NCBI GenBank assembly: GCA_017514025.1
Contig: JAFWLB010000003.1
Location: 217,063 to 281,062, forward strand
DNA: 64,000 nucleotides
Source of the DNA: Candidatus Saccharimonadota bacterium
GTDB taxonomy: Bacteria; Patescibacteriota; Saccharimonadia; Saccharimonadales; Saccharimonadaceae
Reading direction: 5' to 3'
Shown here: positions 1 to 8,600 of the stretch, one piece after another
Layout of the letters: every line of letters begins with the position of its first letter
How positions within the stretch are numbered: the stretch's first letter is position 1
Position numbers and translations under genes: made by a program
Notes under the pieces: generated by a model
What the model was told of the DNA's origin: nothing
Seen by the model: the letters and a program-made list of their open reading frames with translations, nothing else
Database searches by the model: none

Positions 1-1054
1 AATTCGTCACTACATAATCTTTATCACGCTTAAACACCACTTCTGCCCGAATTGCTTGCTCTAAATGATAAACTAGACGCGTATTTTTGGTCGAATACAA
101 AGTCTCCACCCCTAAAATGTCCTGCACTTTTTCAATACCTGCGTCCGTCAAAGTTACCGAACGCCTCTTTTCATCAAATACATAGTCATCCGGAGTCAAT
201 CGCGCCGCCACTCGCGCAAACTGATAATAGCTTTCCGGATTATCCCCTGCTGGCGCACTAATAATCAGCGGCGTCCGCGCTTCGTCAATCAAAATCGAAT
301 CCACCTCATCCACGATCGCGAAATTCAGTTCTCGCTGCCGCAAATACTGCACCTCTGAAGTCATATTGTCACGCAAATAGTCAAACCCAAATTCATTGTT
401 CGTACCATAGGTAATATCTGCGTTATAAGCTTCTTTTCGCGTACAAGGCTTCAAATGTCGAAACCTCTCGTCCTCATGCTCTTCATTTTCGTAATCCTTA
501 TCATAAATAAACGACGCATTATTGACAATTACAGCTACCGTGAGGCCCAAAAAGTCATAAATCGGCCCATTCCAACCCGCATCTCGCTGTGCCAAATAAT
601 CATTCACTGTCACCACATGCACGCCTTTGCCCGTCAAACCATTCAGATACGCCGGCAACATCGCTACTAAAGTCTTGCCCTCACCGGTCTTCATCTCGGC
701 CACCGCCCCCTCATTTAGCACCATCCCGCCGATCAATTGCACATCATAAGGTCTAAGCCCCATCACCCGCTTAGTTGCCTCTCTTGCTATGGCAAAAGCT
801 TCCGGCAAAAAGCCGTCCAGCGATTTTTCGTCGCTCTTCTTTGCTACTTTTTCTCTTAAATCCGCCGATTTTTCCTTAAGTTCTTTATCACTCATCTTCT
901 CATATTTCGGCTCCAGTTTGTTTATTTCCTGCGCTCGCTTCCAAAGCCGTCGCAAAATCTTTTTCTGTGCATCACCAAACACCCCCTGCAAGAACTTAGT
1001 TAAAGCTGTCCTATCTGCCAACTTATCAGTCGGTTTTTTCTCTTTTTTCGCCAT
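1..1054 (-). CDS. secA: Preprotein translocase ATPase SecA (N-terminal part, cut by window start)
   Basis: The reverse strand from ATG at 1054 reads about 351 codons and runs off base 1, so only the N-terminal part is present. SecA is the ATPase that pushes unfolded preproteins through SecYEG. Seen here: Walker A MKTGEGKT at about residues 121-128, [16 protein letters not shown] near 215-230, and the [12 protein letters not shown] motif near 249-260. A charged insertion (about residues 186-206) sits in nucleotide-binding domain 1. The start is supported by AGGAGT just upstream. It is the last visible gene of a minus-strand run downstream of hpf. Confidence 0.96.
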   Translation of the reverse strand, partial: MAKKEKKPTDKLADRTALTKFLQGVFGDAQKKILRRLWKRAQEINKLEPKYEKMSDKELKEKSADLREKVAKKSDEKSLDGFLPEAFAIAREATKRVMGLRPYDVQLIGGMVLNEGAVAEMKTGEGKTLVAMLPAYLNGLTGKGVHVVTVNDYLAQRDAGWNGPIYDFLGLTVAVIVNNASFIYDKDYENEEHEDERFRHLKPCTRKEAYNADITYGTNNEFGFDYLRDNMTSEVQYLRQRELNFAIVDEVDSILIDEARTPLIISAPAGDNPESYYQFARVAARLTPDDYVFDEKRRSVTLTDAGIEKVQDILGVETLYSTKNTRLVYHLEQAIRAEVVFKRDKDYVVTN

Positions 1055-1086
1055 ATAACTCCTAATCTATCCCCCATTGTATCATA

Positions 1087-1449
1087 TTATTTCCTGCGAA
1101 TAAAGAGGCTCTTCAAGCTCCTCTTCTGACGATGCGGCTGCACTTCCAATTTATACCGCCGAATTTGCCCGGTCAACTTAGCTTCTACCAAGTCCACTCC
1201 TGCAAACACGTTTGAACACTCATCTTTCGCCGCAATTACCTTGCCACCAGTCATCTCCATCGTCGCCGCAATTTCATACTTATCATTTTTGCTCTTGCTG
1301 ATCTCCGCCACCGCCACTTTCATCACTACATCCTTCTTGGCTGCCCGTGGCAAATACCGATCCAATTTGCTTAAACGCTTCGTCACATACTTCTTAAACG
1401 ATTCGTCAATCTTATATCCTTTACCACTAATCTCAATTTTTTCAATCAT
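1087..1449 (-). CDS. hpf: Ribosome hibernation promoting factor, HPF/RaiA family (short form)
   Basis: 120 aa. It starts MIEKIEISGKGYKID and has the beta-alpha-beta-beta-beta-alpha pattern of the S30AE domain, with a basic C-terminal tail (HRQKRSLKSLFIRRK). These proteins bind the 30S decoding region in starved cells and protect idle ribosomes. The long-HPF dimerisation domain is missing, so this is a short form. AGGAG lies just before the ATG. It lies between serS and secA on the same strand with short gaps, so co-transcription is likely. The family assignment is firm; whether it acts like RaiA or short HPF cannot be told from sequence alone. Confidence 0.85.
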   Translation of the reverse strand: MIEKIEISGKGYKIDESFKKYVTKRLSKLDRYLPRAAKKDVVMKVAVAEISKSKNDKYEIAATMEMTGGKVIAAKDECSNVFAGVDLVEAKLTGQIRRYKLEVQPHRQKRSLKSLFIRRK

Positions 1450-1471
1450 TTTATTTCTCCTTTTTACAAAA

Positions 1472-2716
1472 TTAAATCTCTTCTTTACCGCCCAAATACG
1501 GCTTCAAAACTTCCGGCACCTTCAGCTTACCACCAGAAACAGCGTAATTTTCTATCACCGCCACCATTGTCCTCGCTAGCGACACCGCTGTCCCGTTCAA
1601 AGTGTGCAAAACTTCCACCGTGCCATCCTCACGTCGCACTCTGATATTCAAATTTCGCGCCTGAAAATCTGTACAGTTAGAACAGCTCGTAAGCTCTCGA
1701 TAACACTGATCCACCGGCGACCAATATTCTACGTCATACTTCTTCGCCGCCGGCGCACCCAAATCTCCTGCCGCAATATTAATCACCCTATACGGTATCC
1801 CTAACTCCTGCCAAATTTCTTCCTCCGTCGCAAGTATCATTTCGTGCATCTCTTTAGATTTCTCTGGTACACAAAATACATACATTTCCAGCTTATTAAA
1901 CTGATGTACCCGGAACAGCCCCCGCGTATGCTTACCGGCCGACCCAGCTTCCTTCCGGAAACAAGCCGAATACCCCGCATACAACAGCGGCAAATCCTTT
2001 TCATCGATAATCTCATTCATGCGATAGCCAGTCAAAGCAATTTCCGCCGTCGCAATTAACGCCAAATCTTCCCCCTCAATAAAATACTCATCACTCTGAT
2101 CCGAAGTCCGCGGATTAAAACCCGTCCCCTCCAAAACTTTTGACGACACCAAATCCGGCACCGTAATATAACTAAACCCTTTTTCTAGAACTTTTTTTAT
2201 CCCAAACTGCACCAAAGCATTCTCTAAGAGAGCCAACTCATTTTTCAGATAATAGAATTTCGCTCCCGCTACTTTGGCTCCCCGCTCAAAATCTACCCAG
2301 TCACGGCTCAGGGCATAATCCAAATGATCCACGCCCTTCTTCTTCTGCTCACCCCAAGCCTTAACCTCTACCGAATCTTCCTCACCCCCTAAAGGCACAT
2401 CCTCAAAAATGATATTTGGCACCGATTTCAGCGCGTCCCGAAACTCCGCTTCCACCTCTGTTAAACTAGTCTCTAACCCCGCCAGTTCTTCCTTTACCTT
2501 TTTACCCTGTTCTATCAGCTCTTTTGCTGGCTTGCCACCCTTCATTTTAGCAGCAATTTCGTTCCTCTGCCGCCTCAATTCCTCCACTCGTACTAGTTGT
2601 TTTTTTCGCTTATCATCTAACTCTAGTACTTTTTTAACGTCGATTTTGTAACCTTTTTCCTTTGCCGACTTCTCCACCAGCTCCAGATTTTCTCGGATAA
2701 ACTTCACATCTAACAT
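1472..2716 (-). CDS. serS: Seryl-tRNA synthetase
   Basis: 414 aa from MLDVKFIRENLE, the classic SerRS N-terminus; an in-frame ATG 18 bases upstream is less likely. It charges tRNA-Ser. Residues about 1-110 form the long antiparallel coiled-coil arm (ELDDKRKKQLVRVEELRRQ...) that grips the variable arm of tRNA-Ser. The class II catalytic core follows, with motif 2 (CFRKEAGSAGKHTRGLFRVH) and the motif 3 region (LNGTAVSLARTMVAVIENY). The start codon lies 2 bases from the rsmA stop codon, indicating an operon. Length is normal for the family. Confidence 0.97.
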   Translation of the reverse strand: MLDVKFIRENLELVEKSAKEKGYKIDVKKVLELDDKRKKQLVRVEELRRQRNEIAAKMKGGKPAKELIEQGKKVKEELAGLETSLTEVEAEFRDALKSVPNIIFEDVPLGGEEDSVEVKAWGEQKKKGVDHLDYALSRDWVDFERGAKVAGAKFYYLKNELALLENALVQFGIKKVLEKGFSYITVPDLVSSKVLEGTGFNPRTSDQSDEYFIEGEDLALIATAEIALTGYRMNEIIDEKDLPLLYAGYSACFRKEAGSAGKHTRGLFRVHQFNKLEMYVFCVPEKSKEMHEMILATEEEIWQELGIPYRVINIAAGDLGAPAAKKYDVEYWSPVDQCYRELTSCSNCTDFQARNLNIRVRREDGTVEVLHTLNGTAVSLARTMVAVIENYAVSGGKLKVPEVLKPYLGGKEEI

Positions 2717-2718
2717 AC

Positions 2719-3456
2719 TTACATTATAGCACAATATAGGTCATAATAATTATTTAGATGCAAATCTCCCGGCCGCGCAAGAGGCGACACCCCTATTTTT
2801 TCAAGAACCTGAATCAGCTCTTCTCTTGATCGCAAATCACTCAAATTATGAATCAACTTCTTCCGTGGCGCCCGAAAAGCCCTTAAAATTAACTCAAAAA
2901 CTGGTTCTCCCACCTCTGGCGCATGCGGCTCCAATACCAGCACCTGCGAATCTACCTTTGGCGGTGGCGTGAATTCTTCCCTTGTTACTACCAGCCCTGC
3001 CGCCACTTCTGCCCGATTTTTCACAAACAATGACAAAACTGTCTCTTTTTCATCCAAAATCCGCTCTACCACCTCTTTTTGCATCAAAAGTACCACTTTC
3101 TCCGCTAGCTTATCAGCCATCAAGACCTTCTCCAAAATTGGACTTGTAATATAATAAGGAATATTGCCTGCTATAACATATTTTTCGTCAAAATCCAAAT
3201 TATACTCTAGAAAATCCCCTTTTTCTACTGTCAAATTCTTACCCGGAAAAGATTTTGGTAAGTTTTCTGCCAATCTTTCGTCATACTCTACCGCTATCAC
3301 TCTTTCAAACCGCTTCAAAAGTGATGACGTCAAAAACCCTAGTCCTGGCCCAATTTCCACACACAAGCCGCCTTCCCCCGCCAACCGAGCAATTTCATCC
3401 AAAATCGCACGATTTTTCAACCAATGCTGCCCCAATGATTTTTTAGTACCAACCAT
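2719..3456 (-). CDS. rsmA: 16S rRNA (adenine1518-N6/adenine1519-N6)-dimethyltransferase RsmA (KsgA)
   Basis: About 245 aa. It dimethylates the two adjacent adenines in the 3' hairpin of 16S rRNA late in 30S assembly. Visible features are KKSLGQHWLKN near the N-terminus (family KKxLGQNFL), the SAM-binding EIGPGLGFLT loop, and the catalytic NIPYYITSPIL motif (NxPY). I chose MVGTKKSLGQ; ATGs one or a few codons upstream are possible and no strong ribosome site decides. The start overlaps the end of the YabE-like gene by 14 bases. The yabE-ksgA pairing is also found in Bacillus. Confidence 0.95.
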   Translation of the reverse strand: MVGTKKSLGQHWLKNRAILDEIARLAGEGGLCVEIGPGLGFLTSSLLKRFERVIAVEYDERLAENLPKSFPGKNLTVEKGDFLEYNLDFDEKYVIAGNIPYYITSPILEKVLMADKLAEKVVLLMQKEVVERILDEKETVLSLFVKNRAEVAAGLVVTREEFTPPPKVDSQVLVLEPHAPEVGEPVFELILRAFRAPRKKLIHNLSDLRSREELIQVLEKIGVSPLARPGDLHLNNYYDLYCAIM

Positions 3457-4471
3457 GTGCATACCAGAAATTAATTGCCCCCTGCCAACCGCCATAACGA
3501 CTCACATACCCCGCCATCCATCGGATCTGCGTCACCGGATTAGTCTCCCAGTCGGCACCCGCCGAAGCCATCTTGTTCCCAGGCAAAGCCTGTGGAATTC
3601 CATAAGCTCCGGATGGATTCTGAGCGTCCACTCTACAGCCACTTTCATGGTAAATCAAATCTAACGCCGCCGCCAAATCTGCCTCACTTACCCCTGCCTG
3701 TCGCGCCCACTCTGCACAAGTAGCCTGTTCTGGTCGCACCGACGGCTTTGCCCCCACCGCCGTCACCCGTGCCACCGGCTGTCGTACGATCTCTTCACCT
3801 ACTAATTCCCTAGAAACTTCCACATTATCCACATATTGCACATTATAATAAACTTTCTTTGTCCCCACCTCACCCAATTGTCGCACCTCCGATTTACCTT
3901 TTTCCATCCCAGCATCCTTCACGGTCTCCTCTGCAAAGGGAATTTCTTCCTCTAGTGTCAAAGTTCTACCGCCGTTGCGCGTCACCACATAAATATTTGC
4001 CGCCCCGTTCTCCAAAAAATTTGCATTCGGCACTAGCGCAATCTCATCTCCATCATACATCGTCACCCCGGCTTCACTCGCAATAGTCTTAGCATCGTAA
4101 CTAGCCGTCATCAAATATTTCTCTGTCACTCCATCTTTCACTACCACTGGTCGGGCCCGATAGATATTGATGAAAAAGTTATCTGCATTAATCTCCGTTC
4201 CCATACCCGGTTCCACAATATCTCCTGGGCTCACCAGTATTCCTGCCCGCTCAATCGCCTCCCCTACCGTTGTTGCCTCTGTCCGCACAGTCAATTTTTT
4301 GCCATCATCATAAAAAGTCACAAATTTCGCACCCACAGTCTCAAAAGTTTCATCAGCCCCCTCTGCAAAGGTCTCTACCGAATTTGTCTTCATCAAACAC
4401 CCAAAAAACAGCACCAAAGTCGCAGTTATCGCTAAAATCACAGCTCGATCGAATTTTCTCGCAAGCTTCAT
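3443..4471 (-). CDS. YabE/Rpf-like secreted muralytic protein (DUF348-G5-transglycosylase)
   Basis: 342 aa. An N-terminal signal anchor (about residues 10-27, AVILAITATLVLFFGCLM) is followed by DUF348-like repeats (about 45-145), a G5 domain (about 160-235, EEIPFAEETVKD...) and a C-terminal lysozyme-like domain with a YHESG motif holding the likely catalytic Glu. Such proteins cleave or remodel peptidoglycan outside the membrane and resemble resuscitation-promoting factors. The ATG is exactly six bases after a TATAAT box, so the mRNA is probably leaderless. It heads the operon with rsmA, serS, hpf and secA. The substrate (own wall or host wall) is unknown. Confidence 0.85.
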   Translation of the reverse strand: MKLARKFDRAVILAITATLVLFFGCLMKTNSVETFAEGADETFETVGAKFVTFYDDGKKLTVRTEATTVGEAIERAGILVSPGDIVEPGMGTEINADNFFINIYRARPVVVKDGVTEKYLMTASYDAKTIASEAGVTMYDGDEIALVPNANFLENGAANIYVVTRNGGRTLTLEEEIPFAEETVKDAGMEKGKSEVRQLGEVGTKKVYYNVQYVDNVEVSRELVGEEIVRQPVARVTAVGAKPSVRPEQATCAEWARQAGVSEADLAAALDLIYHESGCRVDAQNPSGAYGIPQALPGNKMASAGADWETNPVTQIRWMAGYVSRYGGWQGAINFWYAHGWY

Positions 4472-4496
4472 ACCCCAATTATATCACACTTACGCC

Positions 4497-4670
4497 AAAA
4501 AATGAAGCAGCCTACAACTACTGCTCCATTTCATTTATTTCTAGGTGAATCGCTCTTGAACTATGGCCAAACCTTAACCAAAACAGCTCCATACTCTCCA
4601 CCCTCAATAAAGTACCCTTTTTGCTCCCCATGTCTCCAGTTCCGGTTGCTCTCAACTTCAACCCGAACCT
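4497..4670 (-). ncRNA. Candidate small structured RNA with its own promoter and terminator
   Basis: On the minus strand TTGACA (4699-4704) and TAAAAT (4677-4682) are spaced 16 bp, giving a start near 4670. The RNA contains a strong hairpin (GTTCGGGTTG pairing with CAACCGGAAC, one mismatch) and ends in an AGCAG/CTGCT-type hairpin followed by six T (4497-4502), a rho-independent terminator. The following gene has its own leaderless promoter, so this is probably a separate RNA rather than a leader. At about 174 nt it has the size of 6S RNA, but I could not match a 6S fold. Identity unknown. Confidence 0.5.
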
Positions 4671-4751
4671 GACTCTATTTTAGCATAGGCGGAAAACATG
4701 TCAACCTTGTTTTTTTATATTTTTGATGATGTAATATAACTTGACAAATGC

Positions 4752-4841
4752 GAAAAACATGACGGGTGACATCTTCGGAGGGGGACCCCCACGAAAGCCT
4801 AAGTGGGGGAGGAGAAGATGGCAGGACCCGTCATGATCCAT
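4752..4841 (-). ncRNA. Candidate hairpin RNA (about 80-nt near-continuous stem)
   Basis: Three nested perfect stems: CATGACGGGT (4758-4767) with ACCCGTCATG (4826-4835), CATCTTC (4770-4776) with GAAGATG (4814-4820), and CCCCCAC (4786-4792) with GTGGGGG (4803-4809). On the minus strand a TATAAT box (4848-4853) lies just before the hairpin and five T follow it (4753-4757), so it could be a small RNA gene of about 85 nt. On the plus strand it lies directly upstream of the -10 box of the next gene and could act as a DNA or RNA structure there. The SRP RNA tip motif is absent. Confidence 0.45.
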
Positions 4842-4856
4842 GTTATAATTATATTT

Positions 4857-5462
4857 ATGAATTGGAGGAAATGGCTCGACGAATTTGCCTTAGCCGGCAA
4901 AGGTATCCTACTAGCCGCCAGGGAAAAACGTTTCTGGTGCGGCTTTATACCCAGTTTTCTCTTTTTCGGTCTACTGATGAATCTTCTTTCTGGCGGCACT
5001 GCCAAATTCGAACTCATGGCCGCCATTGGTTTTCCCGAAAGCCTCAAAATCATCGCCGACAGTTTTCTAGCCATTTTCGGCATCAACCAACCTTTTCTCG
5101 ATTGGCTCCCCATCTTCCTCATCTCCATTTTGCAAGGTATCTTAATTGGCATCATTGTTCTCCTTTGGAATAAAAAACGCGAACAAAACGCCGAAAATCT
5201 TCAAAAAGCCGGTATCATCACCGGTCTTATCGCCCTTGGTGCTGGTTGCCCCACCTGCGGCGCCACCCTCATTACTCCTCTTATCGGCGCCATTTTTTCC
5301 ACCGGTAGCCTTGCTATCGCTGGCACTATTTCTATCGTTGTCACCATCATAGCTATAATCATATCTATCCTAGCCGTAAAACGCCTCGGCGAAGAAGTCT
5401 ATGTTATAATAATCAATGAAAAATACCTTGCCAAAAAGTCTAAACAGGAGTCAAAAAAATGA
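4857..5462 (+). CDS. Integral membrane protein with CPTCG motif, partner of DsbA-like protein
   Basis: 201 aa from MNWRKWLDEF, with about five membrane segments. A GCPTCG motif (Cys131, Cys134) sits at the start of a hydrophobic segment, a layout that suggests thiol-disulfide or electron transfer across the membrane. TATAAT at 4844-4849 puts the transcription start almost on this ATG. Its stop overlaps the next start (ATGA), so it is coupled to the secreted thioredoxin-fold protein. By context it could reoxidise or reduce that protein, like DsbB or DsbD, but it resembles neither closely. The function is inferred only. Confidence 0.6.
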   Translation: MNWRKWLDEFALAGKGILLAAREKRFWCGFIPSFLFFGLLMNLLSGGTAKFELMAAIGFPESLKIIADSFLAIFGINQPFLDWLPIFLISILQGILIGIIVLLWNKKREQNAENLQKAGIITGLIALGAGCPTCGATLITPLIGAIFSTGSLAIAGTISIVVTIIAIIISILAVKRLGEEVYVIIINEKYLAKKSKQESKK

Positions 5463-6151
5463 AAAAATTCTTTCGCATCTTTGGCATCATTGCTGTCGTC
5501 ATCGTTATCATTGCCGCCATTATTGCCAGCATGAACAACGAACCGTCCAACGCCGAAAAAGTCTGGGACAAACAAACGACTGTTGGCAACCTCGAAGCCA
5601 AAAACTACTTCATCATCTATTCCGACCTCGTCTGCCCTTATTGCGTCGCTTTTGAAAACGCTATAGTTGAACACGAAGAAGACTTCCAAAAATACCTCGC
5701 CGAAAACGATATCCTTCTCGAAGTTCGCCTTTCTGATTTTCTTTACGAATTCGGCGAAGCTAACCCCATTAGTTCTCGCCACTCCGCTGTTGCCACCTAT
5801 TGCGCCAAAAATCAGGGTAAATTCTGGGACTATTACAACAACGCCATCTCCAACGTCTGGAACGACTATTACAAAACCTCTGGCAAAGCCGGAGTTTCCA
5901 AAATGTCCGCTAGTGGCAAAGAATACTGGATCAACCTCGGCAAACAGGTTGGTCTTGGCGACAATTTTAAAACCTGCGTAGAAAACGACGAACCTTTAGA
6001 AGAAATCAAAGCCAATGCCGCCAAAACTGCTAAACTCATCCGTGGCATGCCTTATTTTAAGTTCAATGATTTTACCAGCTCCGGTTTCGACCTCTCATGG
6101 GGCTATGATTACGTCTTACAATACTTCCAAGCTGGCTTAGACTCCAAATAG
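5459..6151 (+). CDS. Membrane-anchored DsbA-like thiol-disulfide oxidoreductase
   Basis: 230 aa. An N-terminal anchor (about residues 5-24) is followed by a thioredoxin fold with active site CPYC (59-62), an inserted helical domain (HSAVATYCAKNQGKFWDYYN) and the cis-Pro region (IRGMPYFKFND). This is the DSBA-like thioredoxin layout seen in BdbD and DsbA proteins, which introduce disulfides into exported proteins. AGGAG lies 8 bases before the ATG. Its start overlaps the CPTCG membrane gene by 4 bases. The 3' end overlaps rarA by 15 bp tail to tail. Confidence 0.85.
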   Translation: MKKFFRIFGIIAVVIVIIAAIIASMNNEPSNAEKVWDKQTTVGNLEAKNYFIIYSDLVCPYCVAFENAIVEHEEDFQKYLAENDILLEVRLSDFLYEFGEANPISSRHSAVATYCAKNQGKFWDYYNNAISNVWNDYYKTSGKAGVSKMSASGKEYWINLGKQVGLGDNFKTCVENDEPLEEIKANAAKTAKLIRGMPYFKFNDFTSSGFDLSWGYDYVLQYFQAGLDSK

Positions 6152-7315
6152 TTTTTCATCTTTGATACTGTCTGGTAGATAATTTTTATCCAAGTGAAAC
6201 CCGGCCTCCCATTTTTGCCCCTCGCCATATCCCAAATCTTTCATTAGTTTAGTCGGCGCATTCCGGAGCCACACCGGCACCGGCTCTCCCCGCGATTTTC
6301 GTGCCAAATCTAGAGCTTTATACCACGCATCCGTCGTCGCTCGTGACTTCTTTGATTTTGCGAGAGCCACTGTCGCATGCGCCAAAATCAGTCCACTTTC
6401 CGGCATCCCCACCCTTTCTACCGCCTGAAAACACGCCGTCGCCAGAGACAAAGCTCCGTTTCCCGCCAGGCCAATATCCTCCGAAGCAAAAATCACCATC
6501 CGCCGCGCAATAAATTTTGGATCTTCCCCCGCCTCCACCATCCTTGCCAAATAATATAACGCTGCATCTACATCGCTCCCCCGCATTGATTTGATGAATG
6601 CCGAAATTGTATCGTAGTGTTTGTCTCCTCTTTTGTCATAACCAGGCATTTTTTTACCCGCTGCCTCTAATACCACTTTCTCGTCCACTTTTTCCGCTAG
6701 AGACAAAGCCAATTCTAAATCCCCCAGCGCCCCCCTAGCATCTCCGCCAGATAGCTCTGCCAACAAATCCAACGCCTTTTTACTCACTCGCTTCGAAGCT
6801 TTTTCTGCTTTCACCGCCCGCCCTAGCACCTCCAAAATCGCCGACTTAGATAGCGGAGCCACTATCACCACTCGCGACCGGCTGAGTAGCGGCGCAATCA
6901 CTTCAAACGACGGATTTTCCGTAGTTGCCCCAATCAATATAATCAATCCAGACTCCACATGTGGCAAAAACGCATCCTGTTGCGCCTTATTAAACCGATG
7001 AATTTCATCCACGAACAAAATCGTCCGCATTTTTAAATTCCAATTCGTTTTTGCCCGTGCCACCACCGCTTCTACGTCTTTTTTTCCAGCCGTCACCGCT
7101 GAAATTTCTACAAAATCCGCCTTAAACTCCTTCGCCAAAATCCGCGCCAACGTCGTCTTGCCCGTTCCCGGCGGCCCCCAAAAAATCAAATTCACCGGCT
7201 CCCCCTTTTTCACGATTTCCGTCAAAATCCGCCCTTCGCCGACAATCTCTTCTTGCCCTAACACTTCCGACAGTTTTTGCGGCCGCATTCTTTCCGCCAA
7301 TGGCACTCTATTCAT
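6137..7315 (-). CDS. rarA: Replication-associated recombination protein RarA (MgsA), AAA+ ATPase
   Basis: 392 aa. It contains Walker A GPPGTGKTTLA, Walker B ILFVDEIHRFN, sensor 1 IGATTENPSFEV and the RarA C-terminal domain (GSDVDAALYYLARMVEAGEDPKFIARRM). RarA loads at stalled replication forks and is related to clamp-loader and RuvB ATPases. The start codon lies six bases after TATAAT, indicating a leaderless message. Length is slightly below the usual 430 residues, but all motifs are present. It is a single-gene unit on the minus strand. Confidence 0.95.
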   Translation of the reverse strand: MNRVPLAERMRPQKLSEVLGQEEIVGEGRILTEIVKKGEPVNLIFWGPPGTGKTTLARILAKEFKADFVEISAVTAGKKDVEAVVARAKTNWNLKMRTILFVDEIHRFNKAQQDAFLPHVESGLIILIGATTENPSFEVIAPLLSRSRVVIVAPLSKSAILEVLGRAVKAEKASKRVSKKALDLLAELSGGDARGALGDLELALSLAEKVDEKVVLEAAGKKMPGYDKRGDKHYDTISAFIKSMRGSDVDAALYYLARMVEAGEDPKFIARRMVIFASEDIGLAGNGALSLATACFQAVERVGMPESGLILAHATVALAKSKKSRATTDAWYKALDLARKSRGEPVPVWLRNAPTKLMKDLGYGEGQKWEAGFHLDKNYLPDSIKDEKLFGV

Positions 7316-7394
7316 AGATATATTATATAAAAAATCTTCACAAAATAAAATTTTTTATGCTACAATTAAACTATATAATATAAGGAGTTATTTT

Positions 7395-7859
7395 ATGTAT
7401 AGCACCCCAAGTTACTACAGCTACGGCTCAGACGGCCTCACTCAGGCCGACTACGACGCCATTTACAGCGCCGCAAACGCCCTGCCAGAAGGTTTCTATA
7501 TCTGGGCAGGCATCGCCACAATTATTGCTATTATTGGTGGTATTTTAACTTACCTACTTTTCATCAAAAGCAAAAACGAGCCAAAAGGCAAGTTCACCAA
7601 GTGGCTCAAAGATTTTCTCAGCTTCAAAATCATGTGGCTCGAGCCTATATTGAAAACTGTTTATTACATTGCGACCATCGCCACGATCCTCGTCTCCTTT
7701 GGCTTCCTCGGCTACGGCGGCAACGGCGTGATCATGTTCTTCTGCACCCTTATCTTTGGGCCGATCCTCATCCGTATCATGTATGAGGCTACCATGATGT
7801 TCATCATGATCTGGCGCAACACTCGCGACATCGCTGAGAACACTAGCAAAAAGAAATAA
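7395..7859 (+). CDS. DUF4282-like small membrane protein
   Basis: 154 aa from ATG at 7395, with AAGGAG 10 bases upstream and a TATAAT box before it. A Tyr/Ser-rich N-terminus (MYSTPSYYSYGSDG) is followed by a membrane helix (about 35-57), a segment starting LSFKIMWLEPILK, and two more helices ending in RIMYEATMMFIMIWRNTRDI. This pattern of two helices followed by R-x3-E resembles the DUF4282 family, which has no established function. The 3' end overlaps murI by 17 bp. Naming beyond the domain family would be a guess. Confidence 0.6.
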   Translation: MYSTPSYYSYGSDGLTQADYDAIYSAANALPEGFYIWAGIATIIAIIGGILTYLLFIKSKNEPKGKFTKWLKDFLSFKIMWLEPILKTVYYIATIATILVSFGFLGYGGNGVIMFFCTLIFGPILIRIMYEATMMFIMIWRNTRDIAENTSKKK

Positions 7860-8484
7860 TCTTTGCTACTTGTTTAGCCACTCCTTCCCCTCCGTCAACC
7901 AAAATGGCAGAGGGGAAGATTTTTCGTAGTTCATCTTTAATCAAAGAATAGTGCGTACAGCCCAGCACCACCACTTCATAATCTCGCTCCACTTCGCTTA
8001 ACAATTCTGTCAATTTTTCCTCTATACCATCATCCGCCTCTATCACATCCGCCAAACCCGGACATGCCAATAAATCTATCTCTTGCCCATTCTTCTGATT
8101 TTCCAACATCAAATGCTCAGTCCGCTCCGAATGAATTGTCCCCGGCGTCGCCATCACCAATATCTTTCGCGCCTCCGTTTCCGCCGCCAATTTAATCGCC
8201 GGCTCCGTCCCCACAAATTTCAAATCTGGATATTCTGCTCTCAATTTCTCGATACATCTCGTCGTCGCCGTGTTGCAAGCAATCACAATGATTTTCGCCC
8301 CCCACCCCCGTAAATTCTCTACATGCCCCCTCACAATTCGCATCAACTCCGCGTCAGATTTTTCTCCATAAGGACAGTTTTCGGAATCACCAATATAGCA
8401 ATACTCCTCATCCGGCAGCATTTTTTTGACCACCGCCAAAACCGTCGTCCCGCCCTTACCAGAATCAAAAACACCAATTTTCAT
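7843..8484 (-). CDS. murI: Glutamate racemase
   Basis: 213 aa. It makes D-glutamate for peptidoglycan. The substrate-binding FDSGKGG is near the start, and the two catalytic cysteines are in IACNTAT (Cys70) and LGCTHYS (Cys176). It is shorter than typical MurI (about 260) because the C-terminus stops soon after the second cysteine domain. The start lies six bases after TATAAT, so it is leaderless. Together with murA in this window it shows the cell builds its own peptidoglycan precursors. Confidence 0.93.
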   Translation of the reverse strand: MKIGVFDSGKGGTTVLAVVKKMLPDEEYCYIGDSENCPYGEKSDAELMRIVRGHVENLRGWGAKIIVIACNTATTRCIEKLRAEYPDLKFVGTEPAIKLAAETEARKILVMATPGTIHSERTEHLMLENQKNGQEIDLLACPGLADVIEADDGIEEKLTELLSEVERDYEVVVLGCTHYSLIKDELRKIFPSAILVDGGEGVAKQVAKIISFC

Positions 8485-8524
8485 TTTACAATTATAGCAT
8501 ATCTGTGGTATAATACTTAAATAC

Positions 8525-8600
8525 GGCTCTGTAGCTCAGTTGGTAGAGCAGAGGCCTGAAGAGCCTTGTGTCACTGGTTCAAGTCCAGTCGGAGCCACCA
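8525..8600 (+). tRNA. tRNA-Phe (GAA)
   Basis: Full cloverleaf with anticodon loop CTGAAGA, anticodon GAA, T loop TTCAAGT and encoded CCA. A TATAAT-type box lies just upstream, overlapping the divergent murI promoter region. First of three tRNAs in a row. Confidence 0.96.

Noticed and set aside
4497..4670. T-box leader, because AGGGTGG occurs in the RNA
   Set aside because: The rest of the T-box motif (ACCGCG) is missing, its distance to the terminator is wrong, and the next gene is not an aminoacyl-tRNA synthetase and has its own promoter.
4497..4841. c-di-AMP (ydaO) riboswitch upstream of the Rpf-like gene
   Set aside because: Such riboswitches precede Rpf genes in actinobacteria, but I could not find the conserved core in order on the correct strand.
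4752..4841. SRP (4.5S) RNA
   Set aside because: The hairpin size fits, but the conserved tip (GNAR loop with AGCAGCC) is not there on either strand.
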